Shown here: one piece after another, positions 40,182 to 51,207 of the stretch
How positions within the stretch are numbered: the stretch's first letter is position 1
Layout: each line of letters starts with the position of its first letter
Assembly (NCBI GenBank): GCA_039105265.1
Contig: JAPFFF010000003.1
Location: 2,170,001-2,234,000 of the forward strand
From: Tritrichomonas musculus
Taxonomy: Eukaryota > Parabasalia > Tritrichomonadida > Tritrichomonadidae
Direction of reading: 5' to 3'
DNA length: 64,000 nucleotides
The notes under the pieces: model-generated
The model's database searches: none
What the model was told of the DNA's origin: nothing
The model's input: the letters and a program-made list of their open reading frames with translations, nothing else
Made by a program: the position numbers and the translations under genes

Positions 40182-42289
40182 TTTAAAATTTATATATCAA
40201 ATATTATTATCACCTTTCAATATTAATTAAAAAGATAATGATTTATTTAATTATTCTCTCAAAATAAAATGGATTAATTCAAATATTAAATTGATGATTA
40301 AATTATATTCAAAATAAAATTAATTTTCTGAACTAATAAATTGATCGGAAAAACTAATACAAAAATCGATCTCCACAGCTGAATCATAGGAATTTATTAA
40401 TATCATTAATTAGAAATATTATTATTATAGCAAGTATCAAAACTATATAAGAGTGAATGAATCAAAAATATTAGTTCTATGATGTATTTGCCTAAATAAA
40501 AAATCAAAAAAATTAATTAAAATACATTTTTCTCATAATATATATAATTTTCACAAAATTAAAGTTTATAGTAAATATAATAATATAATATAATTTTATG
40601 TAATATACATTTTGTTTTCATGCATTGCCCATATATCGAGATAGCTGTTTTTCAACGGATGATTTAAATAGAATTTTTAGACATCAATATCTAGCATCTC
40701 GACTTATAAGTAGATTTATATAAAAATTTAAATATTATAAAATAATATGCAATAAGTATATTATATATTTATTCTTATATTTCAAAAGATATAAGTATTT
40801 TAATAATTCAAAATTTTAGTGAAGTCAGAGTCCGCACCTCTGTAATAATAAAATCGATAAATATGCATATTTGGTTATATATGATTTATTAAAAAAATCA
40901 TAAGAAACTATTATGACAAATCTATATATCATCTAAAATAGTAATCAGAAAATTGTTATAAATGCTTTTTGGTTTGAAATTGAATGTTGTGGTTAAATAA
41001 ATACCCTTACAAATTAACTGTCATTTTTTTTTGCGGAATAAACGTACGTAAAATTTTCATTTAAATTATTTCAAAAAAATTCAATGGGAATAAAAAGAAT
41101 TGTCAGATTTTGAGAGAGAAAATAGTATTATTTGTGAGAAAATTTTCCAAAATTTTCTTCTTACGTTTACTCGTACGTTTATTCCGCAAAAAAAAAATGA
41201 CAGTTAATTTCTAAGGGTATTACGATATTTAGAATGATCCTCATTTTAAAAGATATTATTGGTGAAAAAGCTTTGCTTAGGGCTAGTTTGAATAACATAG
41301 GGGAAAAAATGAAAATCATTAAAAGAATTAGTTTTTTTTAATTTTGATAGATGGCTCATACGACCATTTATCCATTCAAAACATGAGAGTGCGCCCTTAA
41401 CTTTTTAAAATTTTAAGGTTTCACTTTTTCAAACAAAATAATGAAAAAAGCATGATATTAAAGTAAGAAAAAAAAATCATCGATCTGATTTTTTTCAAAA
41501 TTAAATATCTGCTTACTTACATGACAAAGCATATTATATGTTCTTAAGAACTCATAAATTTGGGCCAATTTTTTGTTATAACACAATCTTTTTATATCTT
41601 GGTTAAATTGCTTTTTTACATGATATTATATTCAATTTATATTTTATTAATGATTATTGAATTATCGAAAATTGAATATTTAATGATTTGATTGAGATAT
41701 TGATGTTTTAAGTGTAAATAACAATTCATTGAAAAAGTTATGTTTCTGTACATCTCTTAAAAACAAAAACTAGATTCGTATATTAATAATAAATTTTATT
41801 TAATGCTTTATATGTAAATTAAAGCTGAACCATTAGTAACTTATAATCTCGCTTTTATTGTTTCAATGCTTTAATTTGTTCCATTGTCGCAAGCAATATG
41901 TAGTTGCTTTGAAATAAATCGTTTGCAGTTTGATTCCAATAAAAACGATTCGAAGTGTAAGATGGCCCAAATTTTTTAAATTTTTGTAATACTTTTTAAA
42001 ACTTTTTTATAACTGAGAACATTCATCTTATAACAAGGCTTCACTTGGGTTATAAATGCCGATATCTTGATTCTTAGACTTGATAATCGAGTTTTCGAAA
42101 ATTCCCGATTAATTGTATCGCATTTATAACACTGATATAAATCGAGTCGACTTAAAATTGACTTGAATAAATGATTTTGATTAAAGTTTGACTTTTCATC
42201 AAATCGGAGTTAAGATTTTGACATTTTAATCGTCTATAATAATTAATGTAATATTGAATGGTTTATAAATGAAAAAAATCTCTATTATT
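40182..42289. other. AT-rich intergenic DNA
   Basis: No gene seen. It contains one MITE (41004-41217). A GAGGTGCGGAC word near 40835 and a CAGCTGTGGA word near 40375 have inverted counterparts near 11985 and 12080 on the other side of the MULE. Confidence 0.6.
41004..41217. mobile_element. Mariner/Tc1-type MITE (214 bp)
   Basis: The ends are CCCTTACAAATTAACTGTC and its near-perfect complement, extending about 45 bases (including TTTGCGGAATAAACGTACG). The element is flanked by TA on both sides (41002-41003 and 41218-41219), as expected for Tc1/mariner insertions. There is no coding capacity; it would need a transposase from elsewhere in the genome. Confidence 0.85.
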
Positions 42290-42290
42290 T

Positions 42291-42899
42291 CTCTATCTAT
42301 AAATTATCCATTTTTGGACATATGAAAGCTTATCAGTCTTTGAAGAATACGAAAAGATAAACCCATTAGCCGACATCAAATACCACAGAACGATATATCT
42401 ATACAAGCTGAGAAGCAATATGCAAGAGCAAAGAGAGACTATAGCTAAACAAGTACTAGAAGAGATAAAGAGGTATGATAAGATATTAATTAAGATAGAA
42501 GACAAGAATGAATGTGAACGATTAAAGGAGTGTATCGACAATGAACTTAATAAAGCATTGTACAACTCTGATAAGAAGGAAGTAGAGATAAGTGATGAAG
42601 GCAAGTTTGTTAGCATGGAGGACATTGATATAGTTATTGCTACTTCATGTATCCAATCAGGTCAATCACTGAACGAAAATCTATTGTCTATATTCATTCA
42701 GACCCCATTAGATACCGTATCATCAGTTGAACAGTCCGTAGGACGAAACAGGAACGAAGACTCGACAGCTTATCTATACATGAGGCAAGTAAAGGTACCA
42801 GAAGAGAAGTTTACATACAAGGTAGCCAAGAACAGATATAAGACAAGATTAAACCAATTGAGAGCTAATGCATGGCAATCAATGGACAAAGATTCATGA
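42291..42899 (+). pseudogene. Superfamily 2 helicase fragment (C-terminal domain)
   Basis: The frame is open from about 42291 without a start. DIVIATSCIQSGQSLNENLLSIFIQTP matches helicase motif V, and SSVEQSVGRNRN matches motif VI of SF2 helicases of the viral origin-binding (UL9-like) or A18-like type. The N-terminal ATPase half is absent. It belongs to the remnant of element C and would have served in replication or transcription of that element. Confidence 0.65.
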
Positions 42900-43177
42900 T
42901 AAGATACATGAGCAAGATTGGAGAAGTTATTGTTGAAGAGACAAACGCCTCGCTGCGAGAGCTCGGCTTGAGCGCACAGGAGGAAGAAACAAATAAGGAT
43001 AAAATAATGATAAACGAAAATGATTTGAACAGAGAGTTTAATAGCAAGAAACAGTTGTATCAACACTTTGGGTTTAAAAACGAGAAGGAAGTGCCTGAGG
43101 GATATGAAATAAGAAGTAAATATAACAGAGAGAAAGGTAAAATGCAAAGAGTATATAATTTAGTTAAGATAGAGTAA
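42872..43177 (+). CDS. Small unknown protein (101 aa) in element C
   Basis: Starts at ATG 42872 inside the end of the helicase frame, overlapping it by 28 bases. The protein is charged and mostly helical (VEETNASLRELGLSAQEEETNK; QLYQHFGFKNEKEVPEGYEIR). The second half has a compact look with YQHFGFKNEKEVPEGYEI. No family recognised. It could be an adjunct of the helicase; the coupling by overlap suggests expression together. Confidence 0.45.
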   Translation: MAINGQRFMIRYMSKIGEVIVEETNASLRELGLSAQEEETNKDKIMINENDLNREFNSKKQLYQHFGFKNEKEVPEGYEIRSKYNREKGKMQRVYNLVKIE

Positions 43178-43239
43178 ATAATAAATATAAACTATTCAAT
43201 AAAAATAAATGTAAACCATTCAATTATATATTTTTATTT

Positions 43240-44740
43240 TATGAAGCAATCAGCAATCAATAACATTAACAACAACATTTAACATCAGCATCTATCAACA
43301 TTATTAGCATCATCAACAACATCAGCATTAACATTATTAATATCATTTATCATTAGCATCAGCATCAACAACATTAACCAACAGGCATCAGCATCTATCA
43401 TTAACATTAACCAACCGCATCATTAACAGCATCACCATCATTTACCAACAACATCACCTATCAGCATAATCATTTACCAACATCATTTATCATCATCTAT
43501 TAGCAACAGCCAAAAATAATGTTAAAGTTTAGTTCTCAACACCAATCTATTCGTTCAAATGCAAAAGTAACAATTAATCTTTAAATCAAGAAAGTTCAAT
43601 TCCATTTCTAATGCATAAGTGACAAATCAATCAGTAATAAGCAACATTATAATCATTAACAGCAATCACGTATTTTTCATTTAAAGGTGAAGAGCACGAT
43701 AAAAACCACCTTCTTGTTTTCATTCCCTTCAATTACAACATTCAATAATATTCACAACAAGGTCGTTTCATTCAATTCATTCTATTCGTTCAATTCATTT
43801 ATTCATTTCATTCGTTCGTTCTGTTCAATTCAACATACATTCACAACAAGGTCAATACTATTACAAAAAGGTCAATTCATTCAATTCCATTTCTAAATAA
43901 GAGGCCAATTTATGTCAATTGCATTAAGGTTTACAGGTTAGATCTAACCCTATTTTTCTAACCTTATTCCAGTTAATTCGTTTCATTCAATACCAATAAT
44001 TAGATTCAATTCATTCTATTCGTTCAATTCATTCAATTTGTTCAATAATATTTAAACCAAGCAACCATGTTCATTCAATAACATCATTCAATTTATTCAA
44101 TTCGTTTAATTCTTTTAGTTCATTCACTCGTTTCATTTCGTTCATTTAATTCGTTCACTCAATTTATTTCGTTCATTTAATTCGTTCACTCAATTTATTC
44201 ATTCAATTCGTTTCGTTTCGTTCATTCTATTTGTTCAATATTATCATTCAATTCATTCAATTCGTTTCATTCGTTCGTTCAAAACCAGCAATCAATTTAT
44301 GTCAATTGCATTAAGGTGAAGAGCACGAGGGTTAAATCTAACTCTATTTTTCTAACCTTATTGCTTTCAATTCATTTTTTCATTCCAGTCAATTCGATTC
44401 GTTCAATTCATTTAATTTCTAAATAATCAAATAAGAAGCCAAATACATTAACTAGAAATATCGATAATTAGGTTCAATACTATCATTCAATTCGTTCAAT
44501 AACACTTGGAATAACATTCACAAAAAGGTCAATTCATTCGTTTCATTCAATTCATTTCAGTCAACTCGTTCATTCAATACCAATAATTAGATTCAATTCA
44601 CAACAAGAAAGAATGGGACGATTCATTTATTCATTTAATTCGTTCACTCGTTTCATTCAATACTATCATTCAATACTATCATTCAATTCATTCAATAATA
44701 TCACAACAAGGTCAATCCGTTCACTCGTTTCATTTCTAAA
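43240..44740. repeat. Degenerate repeat arm of element C
   Basis: Two textures occur. Bases 43240-43510 are built from CATCA/ACATTA-type words and are very poor in G on the plus strand. Bases 43700-44740 are built from TTCATTCAATTCGTT-type words. Embedded are repeated phrases: GGTGAAGAGCACGA (near 43687 and 44312), CTATTTTTCTAACCTTATT (twice), and the palindrome GGTTAGATCTAACC near 43937. No coding function is likely. Confidence 0.8.
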
Positions 44741-44896
44741 TAAGAGGCCAAATACTGAGGTGAACAGGTGAATTGTCACTATATTTTTGTCACCTCTCCT
44801 TTCATTTAAACACCTTTGAATGGGGTCCTTGGAGTATTCTCGAGCGCAGCGAAGAGGGTAGGCTGTGTAATTAGACACAGCCTACCGTATACTACT
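44741..44896. other. Right terminal segment of element C with 12-bp hairpin
   Basis: GGTAGGCTGTGT and its complement ACACAGCCTACC (44857-44886, 6-base loop) lie 10 bases from the end CCGTATACTACT. A second folding pair, GAGGTGA...TCACCTC, lies near 44757-44800. Confidence 0.6.
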
Positions 44897-44902
44897 TAAG
44901 AA

Positions 44903-45545
44903 TCAAAATTTTGTGATTTGGGTCCTGAGATGATGTTCTTGCCAGCAATATGTAATTCGATTTCGATAAAGAGTGTCAATAAAAAGCTACAAAAGTATGC
45001 AAACAAAGCGCAATCGTATTTCAATTTACCACTTATTCTCCTATTAATCAATTCATACATTTGATAATTATCAATTTATTTCGAATATTCAATATTTTTA
45101 TTACTATATTTAAGTAATTCATTTTCCCGTTATATCTGAGATTCTTCATCATATTTTGCATACAATAACTCCAGTAAATGCTATGAATTGCGTTTTAATA
45201 TTTTTATATTTATCAATGATATTCAAAAATTCTCATAGATAATATAAATGAATTCGTATTAAATATGTATTAAATCAAATATACTTTCATGCTATACTGT
45301 TTATACTTCTTTGCTTTCTTTTTTCATCGAAGAAAAGCCGATAATTATTCATAAATATAAACGTATTATCAAACAGTCATTATGTAAAAAAACCAAATAT
45401 TTCTAGAAAATGATGAAGAAAATGATATTAGTTTTATGAAAAATGTAATTATTAAATAAAATATTTCATTTCATACAAAAATTAAGCTGAATTAAATAAA
45501 AGATAATTAAATAAAAAATGATTTTTTTAAAATGCCTTTTATTCA
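44903..45545. other. AT-rich intergenic DNA
   Basis: Nothing supportable seen. Confidence 0.5.
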
Positions 45546-47000
45546 TTATTTTCTCATAATGAATAAATTAATAATGATGATAACAATTTCAAAAAGAAGA
45601 AGATGATGATCATAATGAAGACGAAAAAAAAGATGATGATGATTGAATTGAAGAAGAAGAATATAAAATGTATTGAAAAAGTTCCAAAGGTTCCTTATTT
45701 TTGAGGGTTTTTTCACAATTGCAGCATTTAATGATTCAACTGAGGAAGAGGTTATGCCTAAATCTCTAGGGTTTTCATTTTTAAAACGGGGTATTTTTTC
45801 CATTTGGAGTTTGTATCTAAATATTTTTTTAATTTTTTTTATTTTCAATAATTTTATTCTTATTTGTTGAATATTCTCGTGAATTTGGGGATTGCACCAA
45901 TGTCATAAATGCATTTTTGTTTGGACAATGCTTTCCAATATGCCATGAGCATAGTGAATTTGATATACCAACATTTTCAATGCAGACAATGAGCGCTTTT
46001 GAATCTTCTGTGTGGCAAGTCTTAATTAAGCTTACTTCATTCGAAAGCATACTTAACAACATTTCTGTATATTGTTTTGCTTCAAAAGGAGCCCAACCAA
46101 CTGCTAATGGCAAGATTGTTCTATTACCAGTTAAAGTTACAATCGAATAGAGCCTGCCACTTGATATTCCTGTCTGAAAACGAGTATCGCATTCAACTAC
46201 AGGGAAAAATAATGAACTGTGCATGAAATAAATAGAATAACTGGGAACCATTCCATCAAAGTCGATGTATCCTTCTTTAGTTTTATGTATTAATCCATTT
46301 CCTCCTCCGCTTTTAATAACTGCAATAAATGAGTCAAGCATTCTCCAGTCATTAATTCGTTCAAATCTGTTTAAATCAAAAACTTTATTATAAGCTCTTC
46401 GAATTCTATTCTTGCAAATATAATTTGAAGGAAGCCCAAAAGCTTCATTTATTTTTGCATCTAATTTTTATTTAGATGATCAACTTTTCCTTGAGTTTTA
46501 ATTGCTTTACGAAGTTCAGAAGTTTCAATTATTATTGGTTTTAAACAAGTGTGATAAGTAAGATGCGTAACATGAAATCCATCTTCTTTTTTGGAAAACA
46601 CTACATGAAAAAAGCATCCACTTACTTTGCACTTGAAACTCAACAAATTCGGATCATAGGTGTCGATCTGACGAAGATAATATCCTTTATTAACTTTTGT
46701 AATAAAAGTGAGAGCTGTAAATGGATCTGGAAAAAGTGAGAAATTTTATTCAAGATTATCCAAAGTTACATTATTCAGATTCAATTCTTCTTCATCTTCA
46801 ATTTTGCTTTTTATTTCTTCAACTTCATCATCATCGGATGAAGCTTGATCTTCATTTCCATTGATTTTTTTTTCAATATCAAAAATTTTAAGATCAATGG
46901 ACTCATATGTTTTAAGTTCATACTGTGAATTAATTGCATTTAAGCTAAAAAGAATTTCACATTCAATAATTTTAACGTGAATTTTTATAAACATACTCAT
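45546..47000 (-). pseudogene. Decayed MULE transposase (second lineage)
   Basis: Read from 47000 leftwards, the order is: an acidic N-terminal stretch; a MuDR-type zinc region CKVSGCFFHVVF...HVTHLTYHTC; a DDE core with VVECDTRFQTG, TLTGNRTILPLAVGWAPFE and SLCSWHIGKHC; and finally the glutamate motif TSSSVESLNAAI near 45740. The domains are all recognisable, but the frame has one in-frame stop after the N-terminal part (about 46746) and shifts at least twice (between 46461 and 46341, and near 45840). No terminal inverted repeats were found, so this is an old copy. It is not the same lineage as the interrupted MULE, which has a different core and a SWIM motif. Confidence 0.75.
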
Positions 47001-47873
47001 TTATATCTATTGTTTTAGTTTTTTCTATATTAAGCATATTTGAATAATGTTATTTTTTGAAGAAAAGCTTTTATTTTTTATTTTCTTTGGTTATATTCAT
47101 CATGAAAAATAAATCGTATATAGACAAAAATTCATTGAAATTGTTTGAAAAATTATTGTGAAATTGAATGTGGAATAATATAATCCTTTGAAAAAAAAAA
47201 ATTTATTGTGAAAAGTAAAAGTCTGGTTTTTGTTTTTTAAAATATATTTTATACTGATGTAACTATAAATATGATAAAAAAACAATAACGAATCTTGATT
47301 ACTTTTGTATTCAAACCAATTCATTAAAATGATTTAGAAACAGTATGCAAAAAGGAATATAATAAAATCGATGCATCTTTGGACAACAATCCTCTTTTCT
47401 TATTTAATTTTATAAAATTAGATATCTTTTTATTCTTTTTGTTAATTTTTTATCTTTAATATAAAAAGATGTTTTATTTTTTAATGCTATTTCATTTCAA
47501 TATATGAATTTATGATATTTAATCATAGAAATATTATCTCAATTTTGTATCATTTGATATCTTCAATTAAATAATATCAAAACGATGTAATAACTTTTAT
47601 TTTATATAAATTAATATGAAAACATTATTGTAATAAGCAATAATTATGAAAAATTTTAAGGAGCTTTTTCTATAAGTTTTCTCAATTCTCAGAAATATAT
47701 TGCGAATATTTGAATGCTCAGAAAACTTATCACCACTTTTTATGAAGATTTTTCAATGACATGAACTTTTTAATTGTATCATCAGAAAATTATTAATAAA
47801 TTCTTTTCAAATATTTCTTTCATTAAGAAAAAGTGGTGAGGTCTATATAATGAATTTTCCAAACATTTAATCT

Positions 47874-48119
47874 TTAAGGTACAATTCTCATACGTTTAGT
47901 AACTGCAAAACTTTTTGACACTTTAAGAAAAAGAAAAGACATGTTATATAAAAAATATTTTTAAAAAACTTATACATTTGAAAAATTTAATATAAAAAAT
48001 AAAGCTCAGAATTTTAAATCTGACACTCATTCAAAAATAAACTTTTTCTGAGAGGCGCACTTTCACATAATTTTAACGTTCTCTTTCTCAATATTTAATG
48101 TATGAGAATTGTACCTTAA
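47874..48119. mobile_element. MITE-like element with 20-bp terminal inverted repeats (about 246 bp)
   Basis: TTAAGGTACAATTCTCATAC at 47874-47893 is perfectly complementary to the end of the segment at 48100-48119. The interior does not code. A TTAA or TA flank is possible but is part of the repeat, so the exact boundary is open. Confidence 0.65.
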
Positions 48120-48974
48120 ATATTTTTTTTATTTTATTTCAAGAGCACTTTTTCTTCAAGATTTTTCCAGAGATATGGAAAAATTATAAATTCTTTTTGA
48201 ATTCTTTATTTCATTTACTTTTATTATTATGGTTCATTTTCTATTTTGCTCTTCTAATTAGTATTTTAATATTATATTTTAAAAAATATAAATGAAATAG
48301 GCTATATTTTGGTAGAAATTTTTATAACTATATGTAATTTACACATTTGAAAAAGTTTTAGCTCTCAGAAAAATAAAAATTGAATTTTTTAATGTTAGTA
48401 TATATATTTTTTAATACTTATAGTATTTATATAAATAAATATTAATATAGTATAATAATATCTTATTTATTTAATAAAATCTATCTTTTTTAATCTCATT
48501 GAAAACTTTTGACACTTTACGAACGGTTAAACCTAGAGATTTTAAATATTTAGCACAATGTTCACAAAATCATACAAATGTATTCAAGCAAATTCAATAA
48601 TTACGTATATTTATAAAACAATATTTTTTTGTTTTATGTAAAACATCACCATTAGTATCTTTATTAATAGATTTTTTTTTTTTTTTTTTTGTAATAATCA
48701 TTTTCAGTAAATTGAAAATTTTATTTGAAATTTTTTCAAAAAATTTTTGTACGCTTTTATTTCATTTTTGGAAAAATATTTATTAAAATATTTTTGTATA
48801 TATAATATATGCTAATATTAGAAATATAATCCAAGTTAAAATACGATTTATTCAAATAATTATATTATATATTTGATATTATTTGTATCCTAAATATTTG
48901 TTAAATTGAATACATCTGAATTTTGAGGAAACTTTCAAATTTATTTGAAATTTAAATTTTTTCTTAAATTTATT

Positions 48975-48980
48975 TCATTT
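48975..48980 (+). promoter_or_regulatory. Initiator-like motif TCATTT
   Basis: It fits the trichomonad Inr consensus TCAYT(W), four bases before the ATG at 48985. Trichomonad mRNAs are known for very short leaders. Confidence 0.45.
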
Positions 48981-48984
48981 TATA

Positions 48985-49293
48985 ATGAACTCGATTTGGT
49001 TTAATGTTGCAGATAATGAGCCTTCAACTACTCAAAATACAGAATCACCATTTCTTGGCATTTTTACAGATGATCCATTACAGATTGCAGCCTCTTTATC
49101 TCGACCTTTAACCCCATTTGAGAATTCAGATTTTATATCTGACTGCGATACTTTTTTTACAGCCTATGAAAAAGATTCAAAGGATCTGACTGAGAATCCT
49201 GACCTCAAATTTGCTGAATCGCCGCCAAGGAATGTTTCATTAAATGTTGATACTCAAACTAAAAGAATGTTTGAACTTTCTATTTATCCATGA
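48985..49293 (+). CDS. Small hypothetical host protein (102 aa)
   Basis: Open from an ATG with an initiator-like motif just upstream. The protein is acidic and low in hydrophobics. It has SRPLTPFENSDF and ESPPRNVSL stretches that could be proline-directed phosphorylation sites, and no membrane span. Codon use (Asp, Glu, Pro and Ser frequent) differs from the AT-run surroundings, which supports a real gene. No family is recognised; it could be a small regulatory protein. Confidence 0.6.
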   Translation: MNSIWFNVADNEPSTTQNTESPFLGIFTDDPLQIAASLSRPLTPFENSDFISDCDTFFTAYEKDSKDLTENPDLKFAESPPRNVSLNVDTQTKRMFELSIYP

Positions 49294-49918
49294 TATAAAT
49301 TTTAGATTTATGTAGAATAAAGTAGATTTTACTGATTTTTTAACTCTTTTTATATAATTATTGTTATTTTACCTTTTTTTCTTTTATAAGTCATTATTTT
49401 TTTTTTTTTAAAGAATGAAAGCAAATGATTCTTTAAAAGTCTTTTCTTTAGATAACATTTTCATTATATCGAATTTATTTCTATGATTACTATAATATAA
49501 TGCTTTTTTGAACATTTATTATCAATAGAACATTTTGCTACCAAAAAATACTATTTTTTTTTATTCTTTTGGATTATATTTTTTTTGACTTTTTAAAAAT
49601 TTGAATTTTATTTATCAAATTGGGATTTATTCATTAATATCTCCAAGAATCATTTAAAATAAAAAAAAATACTTAAAATATATTCTTATGGTTTGAAAAA
49701 ATTTTTGTTTTTCTTGAACAAATCGAAATCATTCAATTTTACTCTTTTTATTTTTTATTTGAATGCTATCGTGATAAATTTTCTCAAAAAAAACTAATAA
49801 TGAGGATAGAGGAAAATTTAAATATTATCCAAAATTTAAAAATAAAAATATATTTATTATCATGATATTTCGTCATCGATTAAATAAAACACATAAAAAC
49901 GCCATAAAATAAAAAATT
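49294..49918. other. AT-rich spacer between convergent genes
   Basis: Nothing beyond A/T runs seen. Confidence 0.5.
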
Positions 49919-51112
49919 TCAAGGTTTGCAATTTTTGATATTCTTTCGACACATATTATTTACAATCATATCACATGTCATTGATGACATGATTCTTTTC
50001 TGTTTTACAGCTTTTGGAATCAAAATTCTTTCATCTTTAACTGGCTCTTCATTTTCATTTTTATTAGAATATAATGGAGGTAAGGCAAGCGATTGAAATC
50101 GTTTTGAAATACGAGATATTTGTTGTTCTACTTCCGCTAAATTTTTATTTCCTATAAGTTGATTGTGGACACTATTTCTTGATTTTGATTTATCTTTTAT
50201 CTTTGATTTTTTTGTAGGGCTTTCTTGATCAGCTACCCAATCGTATTTGTAATCATATACAAAATTTTGTCGGATAAATAAATTTTGAAACATGTCTTTA
50301 ATATATTCATATGGAGGTTCATCTTCAAATTGTAAACTTCGGACAATTTTGAAATAATCAACAAATTCTTTTGGCAATCCTTCACATAATGATTCGTAAG
50401 ATGTCAATAACTTAGATTCCAAAATTTGTTCGTTTAGAAGATCACGTCGATTAGATGTAATTCCTAACCAAGGTAAGGTTCCTTTCATTAAAAAGATCAT
50501 AACATATCCAAGAGCTTCAAGATCATCACGTCTACTTTGTTCAAGTCCCATGTGAGTGTTTATAGAAACAAATTGTGATGATCCTAAAAATTCTTTTCCA
50601 ACTTGATATGGAATATGCTCTTCTGTTGATGGATCAAGATAACATTTAGCAATTCCAAAATCAATAAGAAAAAGTTGGTTTGAATTTTCATGAATACCCA
50701 GCAAAAAATTGCTAGGATGAAGATTTCGATGAATGATTCCACGCTCATGAATAAGTTGAACTAAAGTAATCATTTGATCAAAAAGCATTATAAAGGTTTT
50801 CAATGAAAATTTTGAATCAGGAGCTTTTGTAATTAAATCAGCTAACGATTCGCCTAACAAATCCATTACCATAACGTTACTTTGAGATTTATATCCATAA
50901 AAATAAACTCGAGGAATACCTGAAATACCTTCAAGGCCACTATATATGGTGTATTCGTTTTTTAAATGGTTCTGAAGAGTTGTATTGGATTCAAATTTGA
51001 TTGCCACAGGCTTCTTTCTTAATCTGTTATAACCCAAATGAATTTTACCAAATGCCCCATGCCCTATTTCTTCTTTGACAATAAAAGTCTCATCAAAAAA
51101 GTTTGATGCCAT
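49919..51112 (-). CDS. CK1-family protein kinase homologue, predicted pseudokinase (397 aa)
   Basis: Start at ATG 51112 (MASNFFDETF); the frame upstream offers only TTG. The CK1 hallmarks are present: glycine loop GHGAFG (17-22), AIKFE with K39, and the signature SINTHMGLEQSRRDDLEALGYV near 185-205. DFG is at 151-153. The catalytic loop, which in CK1 is HRDIKPENF, reads HRNLHPSNF (128-136), so both the proton-accepting Asp and the usual Lys are replaced. It should bind nucleotide but be inactive or very weak, perhaps acting as a scaffold or a regulator of active CK1. A basic, Ser-rich tail (about 295-397) follows the kinase domain. The gene is divergent from tRNA-Tyr. Confidence 0.88.
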   Translation of the reverse strand: MASNFFDETFIVKEEIGHGAFGKIHLGYNRLRKKPVAIKFESNTTLQNHLKNEYTIYSGLEGISGIPRVYFYGYKSQSNVMVMDLLGESLADLITKAPDSKFSLKTFIMLFDQMITLVQLIHERGIIHRNLHPSNFLLGIHENSNQLFLIDFGIAKCYLDPSTEEHIPYQVGKEFLGSSQFVSINTHMGLEQSRRDDLEALGYVMIFLMKGTLPWLGITSNRRDLLNEQILESKLLTSYESLCEGLPKEFVDYFKIVRSLQFEDEPPYEYIKDMFQNLFIRQNFVYDYKYDWVADQESPTKKSKIKDKSKSRNSVHNQLIGNKNLAEVEQQISRISKRFQSLALPPLYSNKNENEEPVKDERILIPKAVKQKRIMSSMTCDMIVNNMCRKNIKNCKP

Positions 51113-51115
51113 GCA

Positions 51116-51121
51116 CAATGA
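51116..51121 (-). promoter_or_regulatory. Initiator-like motif TCATTG
   Basis: On the minus strand TCATTG lies three bases before the ATG at 51112. It matches TCAYT and supports the choice of start. Confidence 0.45.
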
Positions 51122-51207
51122 TTTCGCAAAATTTTGAAATAACTTCCCAACGGATTTTTTATAGTAAAATTAATGTTTTATAGTAAGTTTATAAACCTTA
51201 ATTAGCG

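Larger units (their letters stand above)
42290..44896 (+). mobile_element. Polinton-like element C, right-end remnant
   Basis: A helicase end and a small gene are followed by a long repeat-built arm and a terminus CCGTATACTACT that resembles the ends of elements A and B. Only about 2.6 kb is present and no polymerase, integrase or capsid gene remains, so it is a fragment. The codon style and the repeat arm resemble element A. Six bases after the terminus read TAAGAA; no partner copy was found. Confidence 0.55.
47001..48984. other. AT-rich intergenic DNA
   Basis: No gene seen. It holds one MITE-like inverted pair (47874-48119), a 12-bp inverted pair TCACCACTTTTT near 47731 and 47830, and long A and T runs. 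Confidence 0.5.

Noticed and set aside
43687-44878. Small open frames in the repeat arm of element C
   Set aside because: They consist of TTCATTCAATT-type repeat words (Phe, Ser, Asn, Ile) and have no conserved look.
48098-48295. 65-aa hydrophobic open frame
   Set aside because: It starts inside the MITE end and is made of Phe/Leu/Ile from T-runs.
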